NCBI RefSeq assembly: GCF_902762735.1
Contig: NZ_CACWPP010000081.1
Location: 1-37,674 of the forward strand
Length of the DNA: 37,674 nucleotides
Origin: an uncultured Ruminococcus sp.
Lineage (GTDB): Bacteria > Bacillota > Clostridia > Oscillospirales > Ruminococcaceae
Reading direction: 5' to 3'
Shown: in pieces, positions 24,651-32,402 of the stretch
Position numbering within the stretch: position 1 is the first letter of the stretch
Layout of the letters: each line of letters starts with the position of its first letter
Notes under the pieces: generated by a model
The model's input: only the letters and a program-made list of their open reading frames with translations
Database searches by the model: none
What the model was told of the DNA's origin: nothing
Translations under genes and position numbers: made by a program

Positions 24651-24679
24651 ATTATACCACATAAAGTAAGAATTTGCAA
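24651..24679 (-). promoter_or_regulatory. Promoter of the rimP-nusA-infB cluster
   Basis: On the minus strand TTGCAA (24679-24674) is followed after 17 bases by TATAAT (24656-24651). The start would be near 24644, giving a rimP leader of about 180 nt. Confidence 0.65.
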
Positions 24680-24742
24680 GGTCTGACGGTAATTTTTACA
24701 GGAAATTTACAAACATACCCCATACAAACGGTAAACAGTCTG

Positions 24743-25147
24743 TTAACTGCCCTCTTTTTTACCCTTTTCACCCTTATTCTCACTCGCTTCACCAAGCTGT
24801 ACAGTTCTGCCCCGCTTGCGCCTGCCCTCAACAAAATCCAGCGGCACCGTAAACAGTATCCCCGTGTTCGGCTGAGAAAGATCCCCCACCGTGTTGTAGA
24901 TGACCCTTCTCGCTATGTCCAGCTGATCGTTCTCTATCACCGAGATGATGGTCTTGTTGTCGTCCTCAACACCGCTGAACATGCTGCGTATCGACGAACT
25001 GAGGAATCTCGAATTCATCTTCAATAAAGTCATAGCCATGCCCGATGACGGTATTATGGTCGCACCGCCTATCCCCGCCGCCGAAAGACCCTCCAGCAGG
25101 TACTCCAGCGATTCGGTCTTGTTCAGTATCAGCACCATCAGCTTCAT
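24743..25147 (-). CDS. PII-like signalling protein
   Basis: A 134-residue protein. The N-terminal 100 residues fit the PII-like ferredoxin fold: MKLMVLILNKTESLEYLLEGL, then GIGGATIIPSSGMA, then NKTIISVIENDQLD. PII relatives bind nucleotides or small effectors and regulate partners; the tyrosine T-loop of GlnB is not present. The C-terminus (EGRRKRGRTVQL and a Lys/Glu/Gly tail) is basic and probably disordered. It follows the LCP-like gene by 27 bases with AAGGAAA upstream, so the two are probably co-transcribed. The ligand is unknown. Confidence 0.7.
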   Translation of the reverse strand: MKLMVLILNKTESLEYLLEGLSAAGIGGATIIPSSGMAMTLLKMNSRFLSSSIRSMFSGVEDDNKTIISVIENDQLDIARRVIYNTVGDLSQPNTGILFTVPLDFVEGRRKRGRTVQLGEASENKGEKGKKEGS

Positions 25148-25174
25148 TAGTAATCACTTTCCTTAAATGTCTTT

Positions 25175-26158
25175 CTATTCCACAATAACTCTGCCTGCCG
25201 CCGCACTGTCCTGTACAGGTGTCTTTTCAATGGCAGTGCCGCCGCCCAGTTCAGGCGTGGTCTCCGCCGCTTTCTCTTTCAGCTTAGTTATAAAATCCTC
25301 GCTTATGGTGAAGTTCTCATCCTTATCCGCCCATACGCCCTCAGGCACCAGCTTCTCGGCAGGCACTATGCCCTCCGAAAGCATATCCTTGATATAGGAT
25401 TTCTGCAATTTGAAATCGTCCATGTTCATGTCAGTGTCACTGTTTGTCGTGATTATATTGTAAAGATTATCCAGATTGTCACTGGTGATGTTTGAATGCA
25501 GGAACATGTTGTTTATCAGCGACTCCATCGCCTCCCCCAAAAACTCGTTGTTGCCCTGCTTGCCCTTCGAGAACACGGGATACTGCGTCAGCAGTCTTAT
25601 CTGCCTTCCGCTCAGCGTTGACATCTCGCCTTTCATTATCGTTATGTCGTTCTCGTCATTGTCTTTCGAGATGTAGTAAAGCTCCTCGGTCGCCATATAG
25701 GTTATGCCGCCGTAAATGTCGCACACTCTCTCAAACGCATCGTTCGACAGCGTCGCATAATTGTCTATCTTCATGCCCAGCGTGCCTTCGACAGCTTCTT
25801 TCACTCCTGCCATGCCCGCCTGCGCAAATGTCTCTCTCATCGTCACCTTGTTCGCACTGTTCAGCGTCAGCGCCGAGATCGGCACCACCAGCACGCTGTT
25901 GTCAGTCGGGTCTATGCGTATCAGCGTCATGTCCGAAAGCACACCCTTGCTGTTCACCCTCGCAAACAGGTCATTGAAGGTCTGCACCGTGACCACAGGC
26001 TCTTCCTCTTTTTTATCGTCAATAATGTGAAATGTTTTCAGAAGATATATCGACAGCATCGAGATCAGTGCCATAAAGATCAACACTGTCACTACGTATA
26101 CCAGCGCAACAGGCGCCTGCGATCTTTTTTTCCTCTTCCTCTTTGCGGCAGATGACAT
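25175..26158 (-). CDS. LCP-like membrane protein lacking conserved arginines
   Basis: A 327-residue protein with a basic cytoplasmic start (KRKRKKRSQ), a membrane helix (about 16-40) and an outer domain. The fold reads as LytR-CpsA-Psr: DMTLIRIDPTDNSVLVVPIS, LGMKIDNYATLSNDAFERVCDIYGG (shown in parts) and LSGRQIRLLTQYP match LCP blocks. LCP enzymes attach polymers to peptidoglycan using conserved Asp and Arg residues, typically SIPRD and LxGxxALxYxRxR. Here these read PISAL and LSGRQIRLLTQYP, so the arginines are lost. I infer a binding or regulatory relative. AAGGAG precedes ATG 26158. Confidence 0.68.
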   Translation of the reverse strand: MSSAAKRKRKKRSQAPVALVYVVTVLIFMALISMLSIYLLKTFHIIDDKKEEEPVVTVQTFNDLFARVNSKGVLSDMTLIRIDPTDNSVLVVPISALTLNSANKVTMRETFAQAGMAGVKEAVEGTLGMKIDNYATLSNDAFERVCDIYGGITYMATEELYYISKDNDENDITIMKGEMSTLSGRQIRLLTQYPVFSKGKQGNNEFLGEAMESLINNMFLHSNITSDNLDNLYNIITTNSDTDMNMDDFKLQKSYIKDMLSEGIVPAEKLVPEGVWADKDENFTISEDFITKLKEKAAETTPELGGGTAIEKTPVQDSAAAGRVIVE

Positions 26159-26243
26159 ATTGCTTTTCTCCTTACCTTATGTTAAAATTTTCCTTCGGCT
26201 CTCTGCGGCGGCGCTCATACACAGTACACCGCCTCAGTCCCGT

Positions 26244-26774
26244 TCACCTTATGTAGAACTGCGGGTTCTTGTCCAGCTCTATGACATGTACAGCCAGCCC
26301 CGCCCTTTTTGCCATGTTGATCGTCTGCAAAGTTCCCGAGCCTGACTGTTTTTCCCTGTAAACAGCTATCAGCCTCGAAGAATTGTCCACCATGAACCTG
26401 TTGCGCTCACGGTATCTTCCCCTGTCACCGATCTTTCCCGTAACGACAACATATTCCGCCTTTTCAAGCAGTATGCTGTGTATATAGCGTTCTCTTGAGT
26501 TCTTTATCTCCCTGCGCTGCTCCGCATACGGCAAAGCGCAGATCAGCCTGACATCAGAGTATTCTCTGTGTCCCATCATATCAAGTATCACCGCACCGCA
26601 TATGATGTCCACACCTTCCGCCATGCCTGTGATAAAGTACCTGCACCCCGCATCATAAGCCGCCGTGCAGTGAAGCTGTACAGTGCTTATCAGATTTTTC
26701 ATGCCCTGAGTGTTTATATCCCCCTCATACGGCAGATCGCGGTTTCTGTGCCCGGTAAAACAGCAGGTGCGCAT
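26244..26774 (-). CDS. SLOG-family (DUF1273/YpsA-like) protein
   Basis: A 176-residue Rossmann-like protein. MRTCCFTGHRNRDLPYEG is the classical start of this family, FITGMAEGVDIICGAVIL the glycine-rich nucleotide site, and RLICALPYAEQR and VDNSSRLIAVYREKQSGSGT further motifs. SLOG proteins bind nucleotides or their derivatives; YpsA-type members have no agreed reaction. I start at ATG 26774 from the family N-terminus; upstream GTG and TTG codons lie almost at the predicted transcript start (about 26842) and are less likely. The ribosome binding site is weak. Confidence 0.8.
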   Translation of the reverse strand: MRTCCFTGHRNRDLPYEGDINTQGMKNLISTVQLHCTAAYDAGCRYFITGMAEGVDIICGAVILDMMGHREYSDVRLICALPYAEQRREIKNSRERYIHSILLEKAEYVVVTGKIGDRGRYRERNRFMVDNSSRLIAVYREKQSGSGTLQTINMAKRAGLAVHVIELDKNPQFYIR

Positions 26775-26848
26775 CTTGTCGATACATATCTGTTCTTTGT
26801 TTACATAATTTGCCAAGCATATCACCGTCCCCGATAGCACATATAGTC

Positions 26849-26877
26849 ATTATAACACACATTTTCCCATTTTTCAA
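26849..26877 (-). promoter_or_regulatory. Promoter of the SLOG gene
   Basis: On the minus strand TTGAAA (26877-26872) is followed after exactly 17 bases by TATAAT (26854-26849). It probably also serves the LCP-like and PII-like genes by read-through. Confidence 0.7.
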
Positions 26878-26914
26878 TACCTTTTTTTCGATTTGTTTTC
26901 AGCCTCCCCCCGCT

Positions 26915-27905
26915 CACCAAAAACACCCGCCACATTCCCCGCTCCTTATTTTATCGAACTCCTTTCCGATGCACACCATTCCTCTCTCCCCCAAAAAGAT
27001 ATTTCCCCTTTTACCATCTCTGCCATTTTTATCGACCTTTTTACCGCCCCACACAAAAAACACCGTCCTAAGCCCCCGCACCGCCAACATCGCCCCGCCC
27101 GATTTTTCTCCCCCCCAGCACAAATAAACATTCCCCGCCCCTAATTTTATCGAACATCTTGCCGACACCCCGCCACATTCCCCCTCGCCCAAACAGATAT
27201 TTCCCCTTTTACCATCTCTGCCATTTTTATCAACCTCTTTACCGCCCCACACCAAAACCACCGTCCTAAGCCCCCCGCACCGCCAACAACGCCAACATCG
27301 CCCCGCCCGATTTTCCCCCAGCACAAATAAACATTCCCCGCCCCTTATTTTATCGAACATCTTGCCGATAAACACCATTCCCCTCTCACCCAAACAGATA
27401 TTTCCCCTTTTACCATCTCTGCCATTTTTTATCGACCTTTTTACTGCCCCCACACAAAAAACACCGTCCTAAGCCCCCGCACACCGCCAACAACGCCAAC
27501 ATCGCCCCGCCCGATTTCCCCCCAGCACAAATAAACATTACCCGCCCCTTATTTTATCGAACATCTTGCCGACACCCCGCCACATTTCCTCTCACCCAAA
27601 CAGAAATTTCCCCTTTTACCATCTCTGCCATTTTTATCAACCGTTTTGCCCCCACACCAAAAACGCCGTCCTAAGAACCCCCGCACCGCCAACAACGCCA
27701 ACACCGCCCCGCCCGAGTTTCCTCCCCCAGCACAAATAAACATTACCCGCCCCTTATTTTATCGAACATCTTGCCGATACACACACCATTCCCCTCCCCC
27801 AAACAGATATTTCCCCGTTTACCATCTCCGCCATTTTTATCAACCGTTTTGCCCCCACACAAAAAACCGTCCTAAGCCCCCCGCACCGCCAACAACGCCC
27901 CCAGT
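26915..27905. repeat. Five-copy tandem array of about 200 bp C-rich, G-poor units
   Basis: The anchor ATTTCCCC followed by TTTTACCATCTC recurs at 27001, 27199, 27400, 27606 and 27809, giving periods of 198, 201, 206 and 203. Other constant blocks are CACAAATAAACATT, TTATTTTATCGAACAT, GCCATTTTTATC, CCGTCCTAAG and CGCACCGCC. The plus strand is very rich in C and A with few G. A variable site alternates: units 1, 3 and 5 have CACACCATTCC-type text and units 2 and 4 have CCCCGCCACATT. Indels are not multiples of three overall, and reading frames have no ribosome binding sites, so I treat it as non-coding. It fills the divergent gap between the SLOG and dockerin genes. Confidence 0.9.
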
Positions 27906-28055
27906 CACACCCCCGTCCCCCAGCGTCAGCCCCCCAACTCGCATCACCCTTGCAAACAAAATTTTTCACTTTCAGCCCGCCTGATATAGTTTTAAACTAT
28001 GCCTACCTATAACGTTTTCATATACGCCAATACCGTCAAGTTGAAATAAGCCCAC

Positions 28056-28084
28056 TTGAAAAAAACAAAGCATTATGATATAAT
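28056..28084 (+). promoter_or_regulatory. Promoter of the dockerin/propeller gene
   Basis: TTGAAA (28056-28061), 17 bases, TATAAT (28079-28084). The transcript would start near 28091, just after the tandem array ends. Confidence 0.75.
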
Positions 28085-28096
28085 TACTTTGTTATC

Positions 28097-28122
28097 GGAC
28101 ATTGAGATGTCCAAAATTTTTT
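28097..28122 (+). promoter_or_regulatory. Short hairpin at the 5' end of the dockerin mRNA
   Basis: GGACAT-TGAG-ATGTCC is a perfect six-base stem with a four-base loop, followed by AAAATTTTTT. It starts about six bases after the predicted transcript start. It could protect the 5' end or act as a weak attenuator. Confidence 0.45.
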
Positions 28123-28143
28123 CAATAGAACGGAGAATGTAAA

Positions 28144-30036
28144 ATGAAAAAAAGATCTGCTAAATTTCTGAGCGCTGTCTGCGCCGCTGTACTGGCTGTC
28201 AATACAGCCGCCGTATCAGCGTTCGCAGAAGATACCACCGATGCAGAAACTGCCCCCTATACCTATGACTGCCCCATCTTCACCGATGCTGATAACGCTG
28301 TGCTGTACTGGGCAACTCAGGTAGGCTGGGATAAAGACTGGTGGACAGATGCACCATCTGGCATAACCGCCGCAGATAACGGCTGCCTCTATGTATGCGC
28401 GGCTGACAGCATCTACAAGCTGGATAAGTACACAGGCGAGATAACAGGCAGCGGCAAGATGGCAGGTCAGGCTTCCTATGCCACCAAAGGACCCGCTTAT
28501 GCCGACGGCAAAGTGTTCATGGCACTGGATAACGGCACTGTTCAGGCTTTTGATGCCGACACGCTCACTTCCCTCTGGATATACAAGAACAAACTGGGCG
28601 GCAGCCCCACCTGCGATATAGCTGTCGATGACGGCAAGATCTACACAGGCTTCTGGAACGGCGAAGAGAACGATGCCGACTACGTCTGCCTCGATACCTC
28701 CGACCCCGATGCGGATACCACCAACGAAGAGATAAATGCTGACTGGGAGTTCACCAACTTAGGCGGCTACTACTGGACAGCTCCCGCTTTCACCGATGAC
28801 TATATCTTCATCGGCAGAGAGAACGGCGTTCCATCTGCCGAAAAAGATGATGCGCTCGGTCTGATAAAGGTAGATAAAAAGACCCGTGAAGCATCACTGC
28901 TCACAGACAGTATAAAGAACGATGTCCGCAGCAAGATAGTAACTTACGGCAATAAGCTGATCTTCACCGACCGCTCGGGCACTCTCTACTCGGTCGATGA
29001 GAAAACAGGTGTCACCTCTTCCTATAAGCTGACAGAACAGCTGGGTCTTGAGGGCTTCACCTGCACCTCCACACCGATAATCGAAAACGACAGAGTATAT
29101 GTTACCCTTAACGGCGCGGGCTGGAACGACTATAACGGCTCGCTGATAGCAGTATTCGACTATGTTGGCGGCGAATTCCCGTTTGAGCTTGCTTATACCG
29201 TTGAAACAAAGAACGCCTGCCAGGCAGACGGCATCTTCGCAGGCGTTGACGCTGACGGCTATAATGTGGTATACTACGTTGAGAACGGCTATCCGGGCAC
29301 TCTCCGTGTGCTGAGGGATAAAAAGGGCATGACAGCCCCCATAAACACAGTCACCGAAACAGATGACAACGGCAAGGAGCATATCTGCCCCGACTTCATT
29401 TTCAAGCCGCAGGGCGAACATGCACAGTACTGCGCGGTAGACCCCGTGTTCGACCCGCAGACAGGTCTTATCTTCGTAAGGAACGACTCATTCAACATTC
29501 TCGCGATAGGTCCTGCCACCGATAAGATAGAGTTCACTGCAAACGACATAGCTACCCACCGCGGCGGCACTGAAACTCTCGTTTACATGGCTGACCAGAC
29601 TCCCACCGACTGCGACTATACGCTGACCGCATGGAACACCACAGGCATATACGACTATGACCCGATGGAGTACACCACTTTCAGCGTTGACAAGTTCACC
29701 ACCGATGACGAGATACTGACTGTTTCTTTCAGATTTGGTCTGTACACAGGCGTGGGCAACGCACCTGAATGCACTACCGATGTTGAAGTGCTGGTAGCCG
29801 AAACAGAAGACCAGTACAAGCGCGCACTGGCACAGCGCGGCGATGTTAACGGCGACGGACGCATAAATGTTACAGATATTTCCATCATCGCTGCAAACGT
29901 CAAGGGTATCAGACCTATCGACAAATACAGCATCAATGCCGCAGATACCAATTCCGACGGCTCGATAAATGTCTCCGACATCGCACTTGCCGCCGCTCAT
30001 GTAAAGAGCATCAGGAAGATAGATAAGGAAAGATAA
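28144..30036 (+). CDS. Secreted beta-propeller protein with C-terminal type I dockerin
   Basis: A 630-residue exported protein. The signal peptide is cleaved after AFA (residue 28). Residues 40 to about 480 are a PQQ-type beta-propeller, seen in repeated blade segments such as GCLYVCAADSIYKLDKYTGE, GKVFMALDNGTVQAFDADTL and GKIYTGFWNGEE. A beta-sandwich-like segment follows. The last 67 residues are a dockerin with two calcium loops, DVNGDGRINVTD (567-578) and DTNSDGSINVSD, each followed by a similar helix. Dockerins plug secreted proteins into cohesin scaffolds. No catalytic motif is visible, so this is probably a binding protein carried on a cellulosome-like complex. GGAG precedes the ATG. 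Confidence 0.88.
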   Translation: MKKRSAKFLSAVCAAVLAVNTAAVSAFAEDTTDAETAPYTYDCPIFTDADNAVLYWATQVGWDKDWWTDAPSGITAADNGCLYVCAADSIYKLDKYTGEITGSGKMAGQASYATKGPAYADGKVFMALDNGTVQAFDADTLTSLWIYKNKLGGSPTCDIAVDDGKIYTGFWNGEENDADYVCLDTSDPDADTTNEEINADWEFTNLGGYYWTAPAFTDDYIFIGRENGVPSAEKDDALGLIKVDKKTREASLLTDSIKNDVRSKIVTYGNKLIFTDRSGTLYSVDEKTGVTSSYKLTEQLGLEGFTCTSTPIIENDRVYVTLNGAGWNDYNGSLIAVFDYVGGEFPFELAYTVETKNACQADGIFAGVDADGYNVVYYVENGYPGTLRVLRDKKGMTAPINTVTETDDNGKEHICPDFIFKPQGEHAQYCAVDPVFDPQTGLIFVRNDSFNILAIGPATDKIEFTANDIATHRGGTETLVYMADQTPTDCDYTLTAWNTTGIYDYDPMEYTTFSVDKFTTDDEILTVSFRFGLYTGVGNAPECTTDVEVLVAETEDQYKRALAQRGDVNGDGRINVTDISIIAANVKGIRPIDKYSINAADTNSDGSINVSDIALAAAHVKSIRKIDKER

Positions 30037-30046
30037 GAAACGTAAT

Positions 30047-30070
30047 ATGCGGCATATCATACAGCCGCAT
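30047..30070 (+). terminator. Weak stem-loop after the dockerin gene
   Basis: ATGCGGC pairs with GCCGCAT around ten bases; TATATAAT follows rather than a T-run. It may end part of the dockerin transcript. A TATAAT at 30073-30078 lacks a good -35 at the proper distance. Confidence 0.35.
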
Positions 30071-30084
30071 TATATAATGCTGAG

Positions 30085-30192
30085 GGCAGAGCGACAAATG
30101 ACTTTACGTGATGCCTGCAAAAACCGTCCCCATCGTGCTTTTGCAGGCTGCGGCAAGGCAGACCTCGTTCTGCCTTTAGGCGTATAAAGGGG
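30085..30192 (+). promoter_or_regulatory. Structured leader with alternative Shine-Dalgarno pairing
   Basis: Hairpin 1 is GCCTGCAAAA (30113-30122) with TTTTGCAGGC (30139-30148). Hairpin 2 is AAGGCAGA (30155-30162) with TCTGCCTT (30169-30176). The CCTTTA at 30173-30178 can instead pair with TAAAGG at 30185-30190, covering the Shine-Dalgarno AAAGGGG (30186-30192). Hairpin 2 and the covering stem use the same CCTT, so they exclude each other. GGGCAGA near 30084-30090 offers a competing partner for TCTGCC. This resembles a translational switch; it matches no riboswitch class I know, and the cobalamin-box core is absent. Confidence 0.5.
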
Positions 30193-30199
30193 CGCTTTT

Positions 30200-32170
30200 A
30201 TGACAAGCTCGAAACAACGCAGAACAACTGTAACAGCTATGGCTGCCGCCGCCGTGCTTATGGTGGGAGGGGTCTGCTTTGGCGCGGGCTTTTACAGAAA
30301 TGCACCACGCTCGCTTGCACCCGCAAAGGTCATTCACCGCGAACCCGACCTGCCTGCGATAACAGTCAGCGGAACTGCCGATAACATCAGCAAAGCCGAT
30401 GAAACGAGCCGTTCACCCGATAGTTCGCGCCCCGACAGCAGTTCACAAGACAGTTCTGAGAAGGAAAGTTCTCTTACGGAGAGCTTTCCCCGCGCAGACA
30501 GCAAAGCGACCGTCCCGACCGACGGCAGCCGCGCCGAGAACATGCAGACAAGCGCCGAAACATTCTATACAGCATCGGAAAGTTCTCACGCCGATAACAG
30601 CACTCTTTCGGACGAAAGCCGCCCCGCTCCAACAGCTGTGCAGGCTGTCCCCGATGCAGGTACACCCGCCAGGACAGCCCCAAGCGGCAAAGAAGCCGAC
30701 CGCGAATACTTCACCACCTCTATAAATGACGGAGAGACTGTCAGCGAAAGCGTGTATTTCTTCACCATCGAGCATCTTGTGAAAGAACTTAAAGTGGTGC
30801 GCTGTGATGTTGAGCTAAACGGCTCTGTGCTGACGGGCTATGCAGGCAAGTGCCGCCTTAAAGACGGCGCGAACAGCATACGTGTCAGCTGTATATATAA
30901 AGACAGCGATAACCGCGTTTACAGAGCATTCCGCGACTACACGGTGAACCTTGTCAGCCCCGACAGCGCCATCTATACCGACCTTACCGACTGCGATGTT
31001 TTTGACAGCACGTTCAGCTTCACAGCCGAATGTGAGGACGGTCTCTCAGTGTGGCTGAACGGTGAACCTGTTGACGGTGACGGGCGCTACACTGTCACCC
31101 TCAGCGAGGGCGAGAACATGATAAGGCTGTCATCGGGCAGGCGCGAGCTGAATTTCTCGGTGACATACATACCCCTGCGCGAACTTGACATCATCACCGA
31201 CCTTACCGACTGCACCGTTTACGGCAGTGAACTTGTTTTCACAGCACAGGCAGTCGGCAGTTCTCCCAAGCTGACCGTACAGCTCAACGGCAAAACACTG
31301 CGCGGTGACGGCGGCATCTATACTGCAAAGCTGAATGACGGTGCGAACAGCATACGTCTGCTTGCCCGTGACGGCGAAAAGCGGGTCGAAAAGACCTTTG
31401 CAGTGACCTGTCTGCCCAAAGCGGAAGAGGGACGTTCGCCCTATATAGCAGATATTAACCTCACAGATAATATGACCGTAAAGGGCAGCAGTTATTCACT
31501 CAGCATCAGAGCTGCCGACTATGAAGGCGGGCGCATCTACGCCGACGGCATAGAAGTTTCCTGCGGCGGCGCATCAGCCGAGCGCAAATGGGAGGACTCG
31601 CAGTCAACGGGCTATCTGCTGAAACTCCGCGCAGGCGAGAACAGCGTGTATATCCGTATAACGGACAGCATCGGCAGAACGTCTGAATTTTACTTCAGCA
31701 TAAACTGCGAAGCGGCAGGCATCGGCGAAGAAGTAGGGCGCATATCCATAAAGGCGCAGGCAGATGTGGTAGGCTTGGGCGTGCTTTGCGAAGATGACAG
31801 CTTTCCCGTTTTAGAGGGCGAAACAGGCTTTGACACTGTGGTGAGATTTCTTGAGAGCAGCGGCTATGAGGTAAGTTCACGCGGCAGCGACAGCAGCAAA
31901 TACCTTGACAGGATATACAAGGAAGGCAGATTTGCGGGCGGTTCACTGACAGATGAAGCACTGGCGTATCTTGAAAGGGCAGGCATAAATGTCAGCAATA
32001 ACGGCACGGCTGATTCGCTGGGCGAATTTGATTATACCGCAGGTTCGGGCTGGCTTTACAGTCGGGGAGGACGAAAGCCGTCCTACGCGATGTCTGCGGC
32101 GGTATTTGCCGACGGCGAAGAGATCGAGCTGAGATTTTCGCTGGACTTCGGCAACGATGTCGGCGGATAA
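30200..32170 (+). CDS. Surface protein with Ig-like modules and C-terminal DUF4430-like domain
   Basis: A 656-residue protein. A basic start and hydrophobic stretch (about 11-31) form a signal or anchor, then a Ser/Asp/Thr-rich linker (50-165). Ig-like modules follow at about 172-251, 258-323, 332-404 and 418-503; the second and third share TDLTDCxVxxSxxxFTA and a LNG..(D)GD..YT pattern. Residues 517-653 resemble DUF4430: GETGFDTVVRFLESSGYEV, YLDRIYKEG, GSGWLYSRGGRKPSYAMS and RFSLDFGNDVGG. DUF4430 is the beta-domain found at the C-terminus of transcobalamin-like proteins. AAAGGGG lies seven bases before the ATG, within a foldable leader. Confidence 0.75.
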   Translation: MTSSKQRRTTVTAMAAAAVLMVGGVCFGAGFYRNAPRSLAPAKVIHREPDLPAITVSGTADNISKADETSRSPDSSRPDSSSQDSSEKESSLTESFPRADSKATVPTDGSRAENMQTSAETFYTASESSHADNSTLSDESRPAPTAVQAVPDAGTPARTAPSGKEADREYFTTSINDGETVSESVYFFTIEHLVKELKVVRCDVELNGSVLTGYAGKCRLKDGANSIRVSCIYKDSDNRVYRAFRDYTVNLVSPDSAIYTDLTDCDVFDSTFSFTAECEDGLSVWLNGEPVDGDGRYTVTLSEGENMIRLSSGRRELNFSVTYIPLRELDIITDLTDCTVYGSELVFTAQAVGSSPKLTVQLNGKTLRGDGGIYTAKLNDGANSIRLLARDGEKRVEKTFAVTCLPKAEEGRSPYIADINLTDNMTVKGSSYSLSIRAADYEGGRIYADGIEVSCGGASAERKWEDSQSTGYLLKLRAGENSVYIRITDSIGRTSEFYFSINCEAAGIGEEVGRISIKAQADVVGLGVLCEDDSFPVLEGETGFDTVVRFLESSGYEVSSRGSDSSKYLDRIYKEGRFAGGSLTDEALAYLERAGINVSNNGTADSLGEFDYTAGSGWLYSRGGRKPSYAMSAAVFADGEEIELRFSLDFGNDVGG

Positions 32171-32204
32171 CTGCAAAGCATGTGCCGCATCACAGACGAT
32201 CTTC

Positions 32205-32320
32205 GTGTGCATCTTATATGCTTTGCGCACTTTCTTTATGGAGTCGGAAGTACTCTTTTTATGGGGCAGCCCCCCTCCCTCCCGCCCGCATAACTCTGTG
32301 CCTTGACCCTTGACATTCTG
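32205..32320. repeat. Interspersed intergenic repeat, copy 2 (family R4)
   Basis: The partner of 37-152, with the same blocks in the same order. It sits between the DUF4430 and toroid genes, followed at 32331 by GATGACCGAATGCATG and heptads. Confidence 0.6.
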
Positions 32321-32342
32321 TCATTATCAAGCGATGACCGAA

Positions 32343-32386
32343 TGCATGTCAATAATTATGCATTATGAATTATGAATTATGAATTT
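32343..32386. repeat. ATTATG(A/C) heptad run before the toroid gene
   Basis: ATGCATGTCAATA leads into a run of ATTATGC/ATTATGA units ending five bases before the CGGAG ribosome binding site of the toroid gene. Confidence 0.85.
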
Positions 32387-32402
32387 ATATCGGAGTGTAC
32401 AT

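Noticed and set aside
26914-27453. Gly/Arg/Cys-rich minus-strand open frame of about 179 codons across the tandem array
   Set aside because: It arises because two repeat periods (198 and 201) are multiples of three; later units (206 and 203) break the frame. No ribosome binding site and only low-complexity translation.
30037-30199. Cobalamin riboswitch before the DUF4430 gene
   Set aside because: Tempting because of the transcobalamin-like domain, but the conserved core with GCCACTGT is absent and the leader is too short.
32379-32402. Eight-codon upstream extension of the toroid protein
   Set aside because: It would start inside the heptad repeat; CGGAG is correctly spaced for ATG 32403, and the signal peptide begins there.
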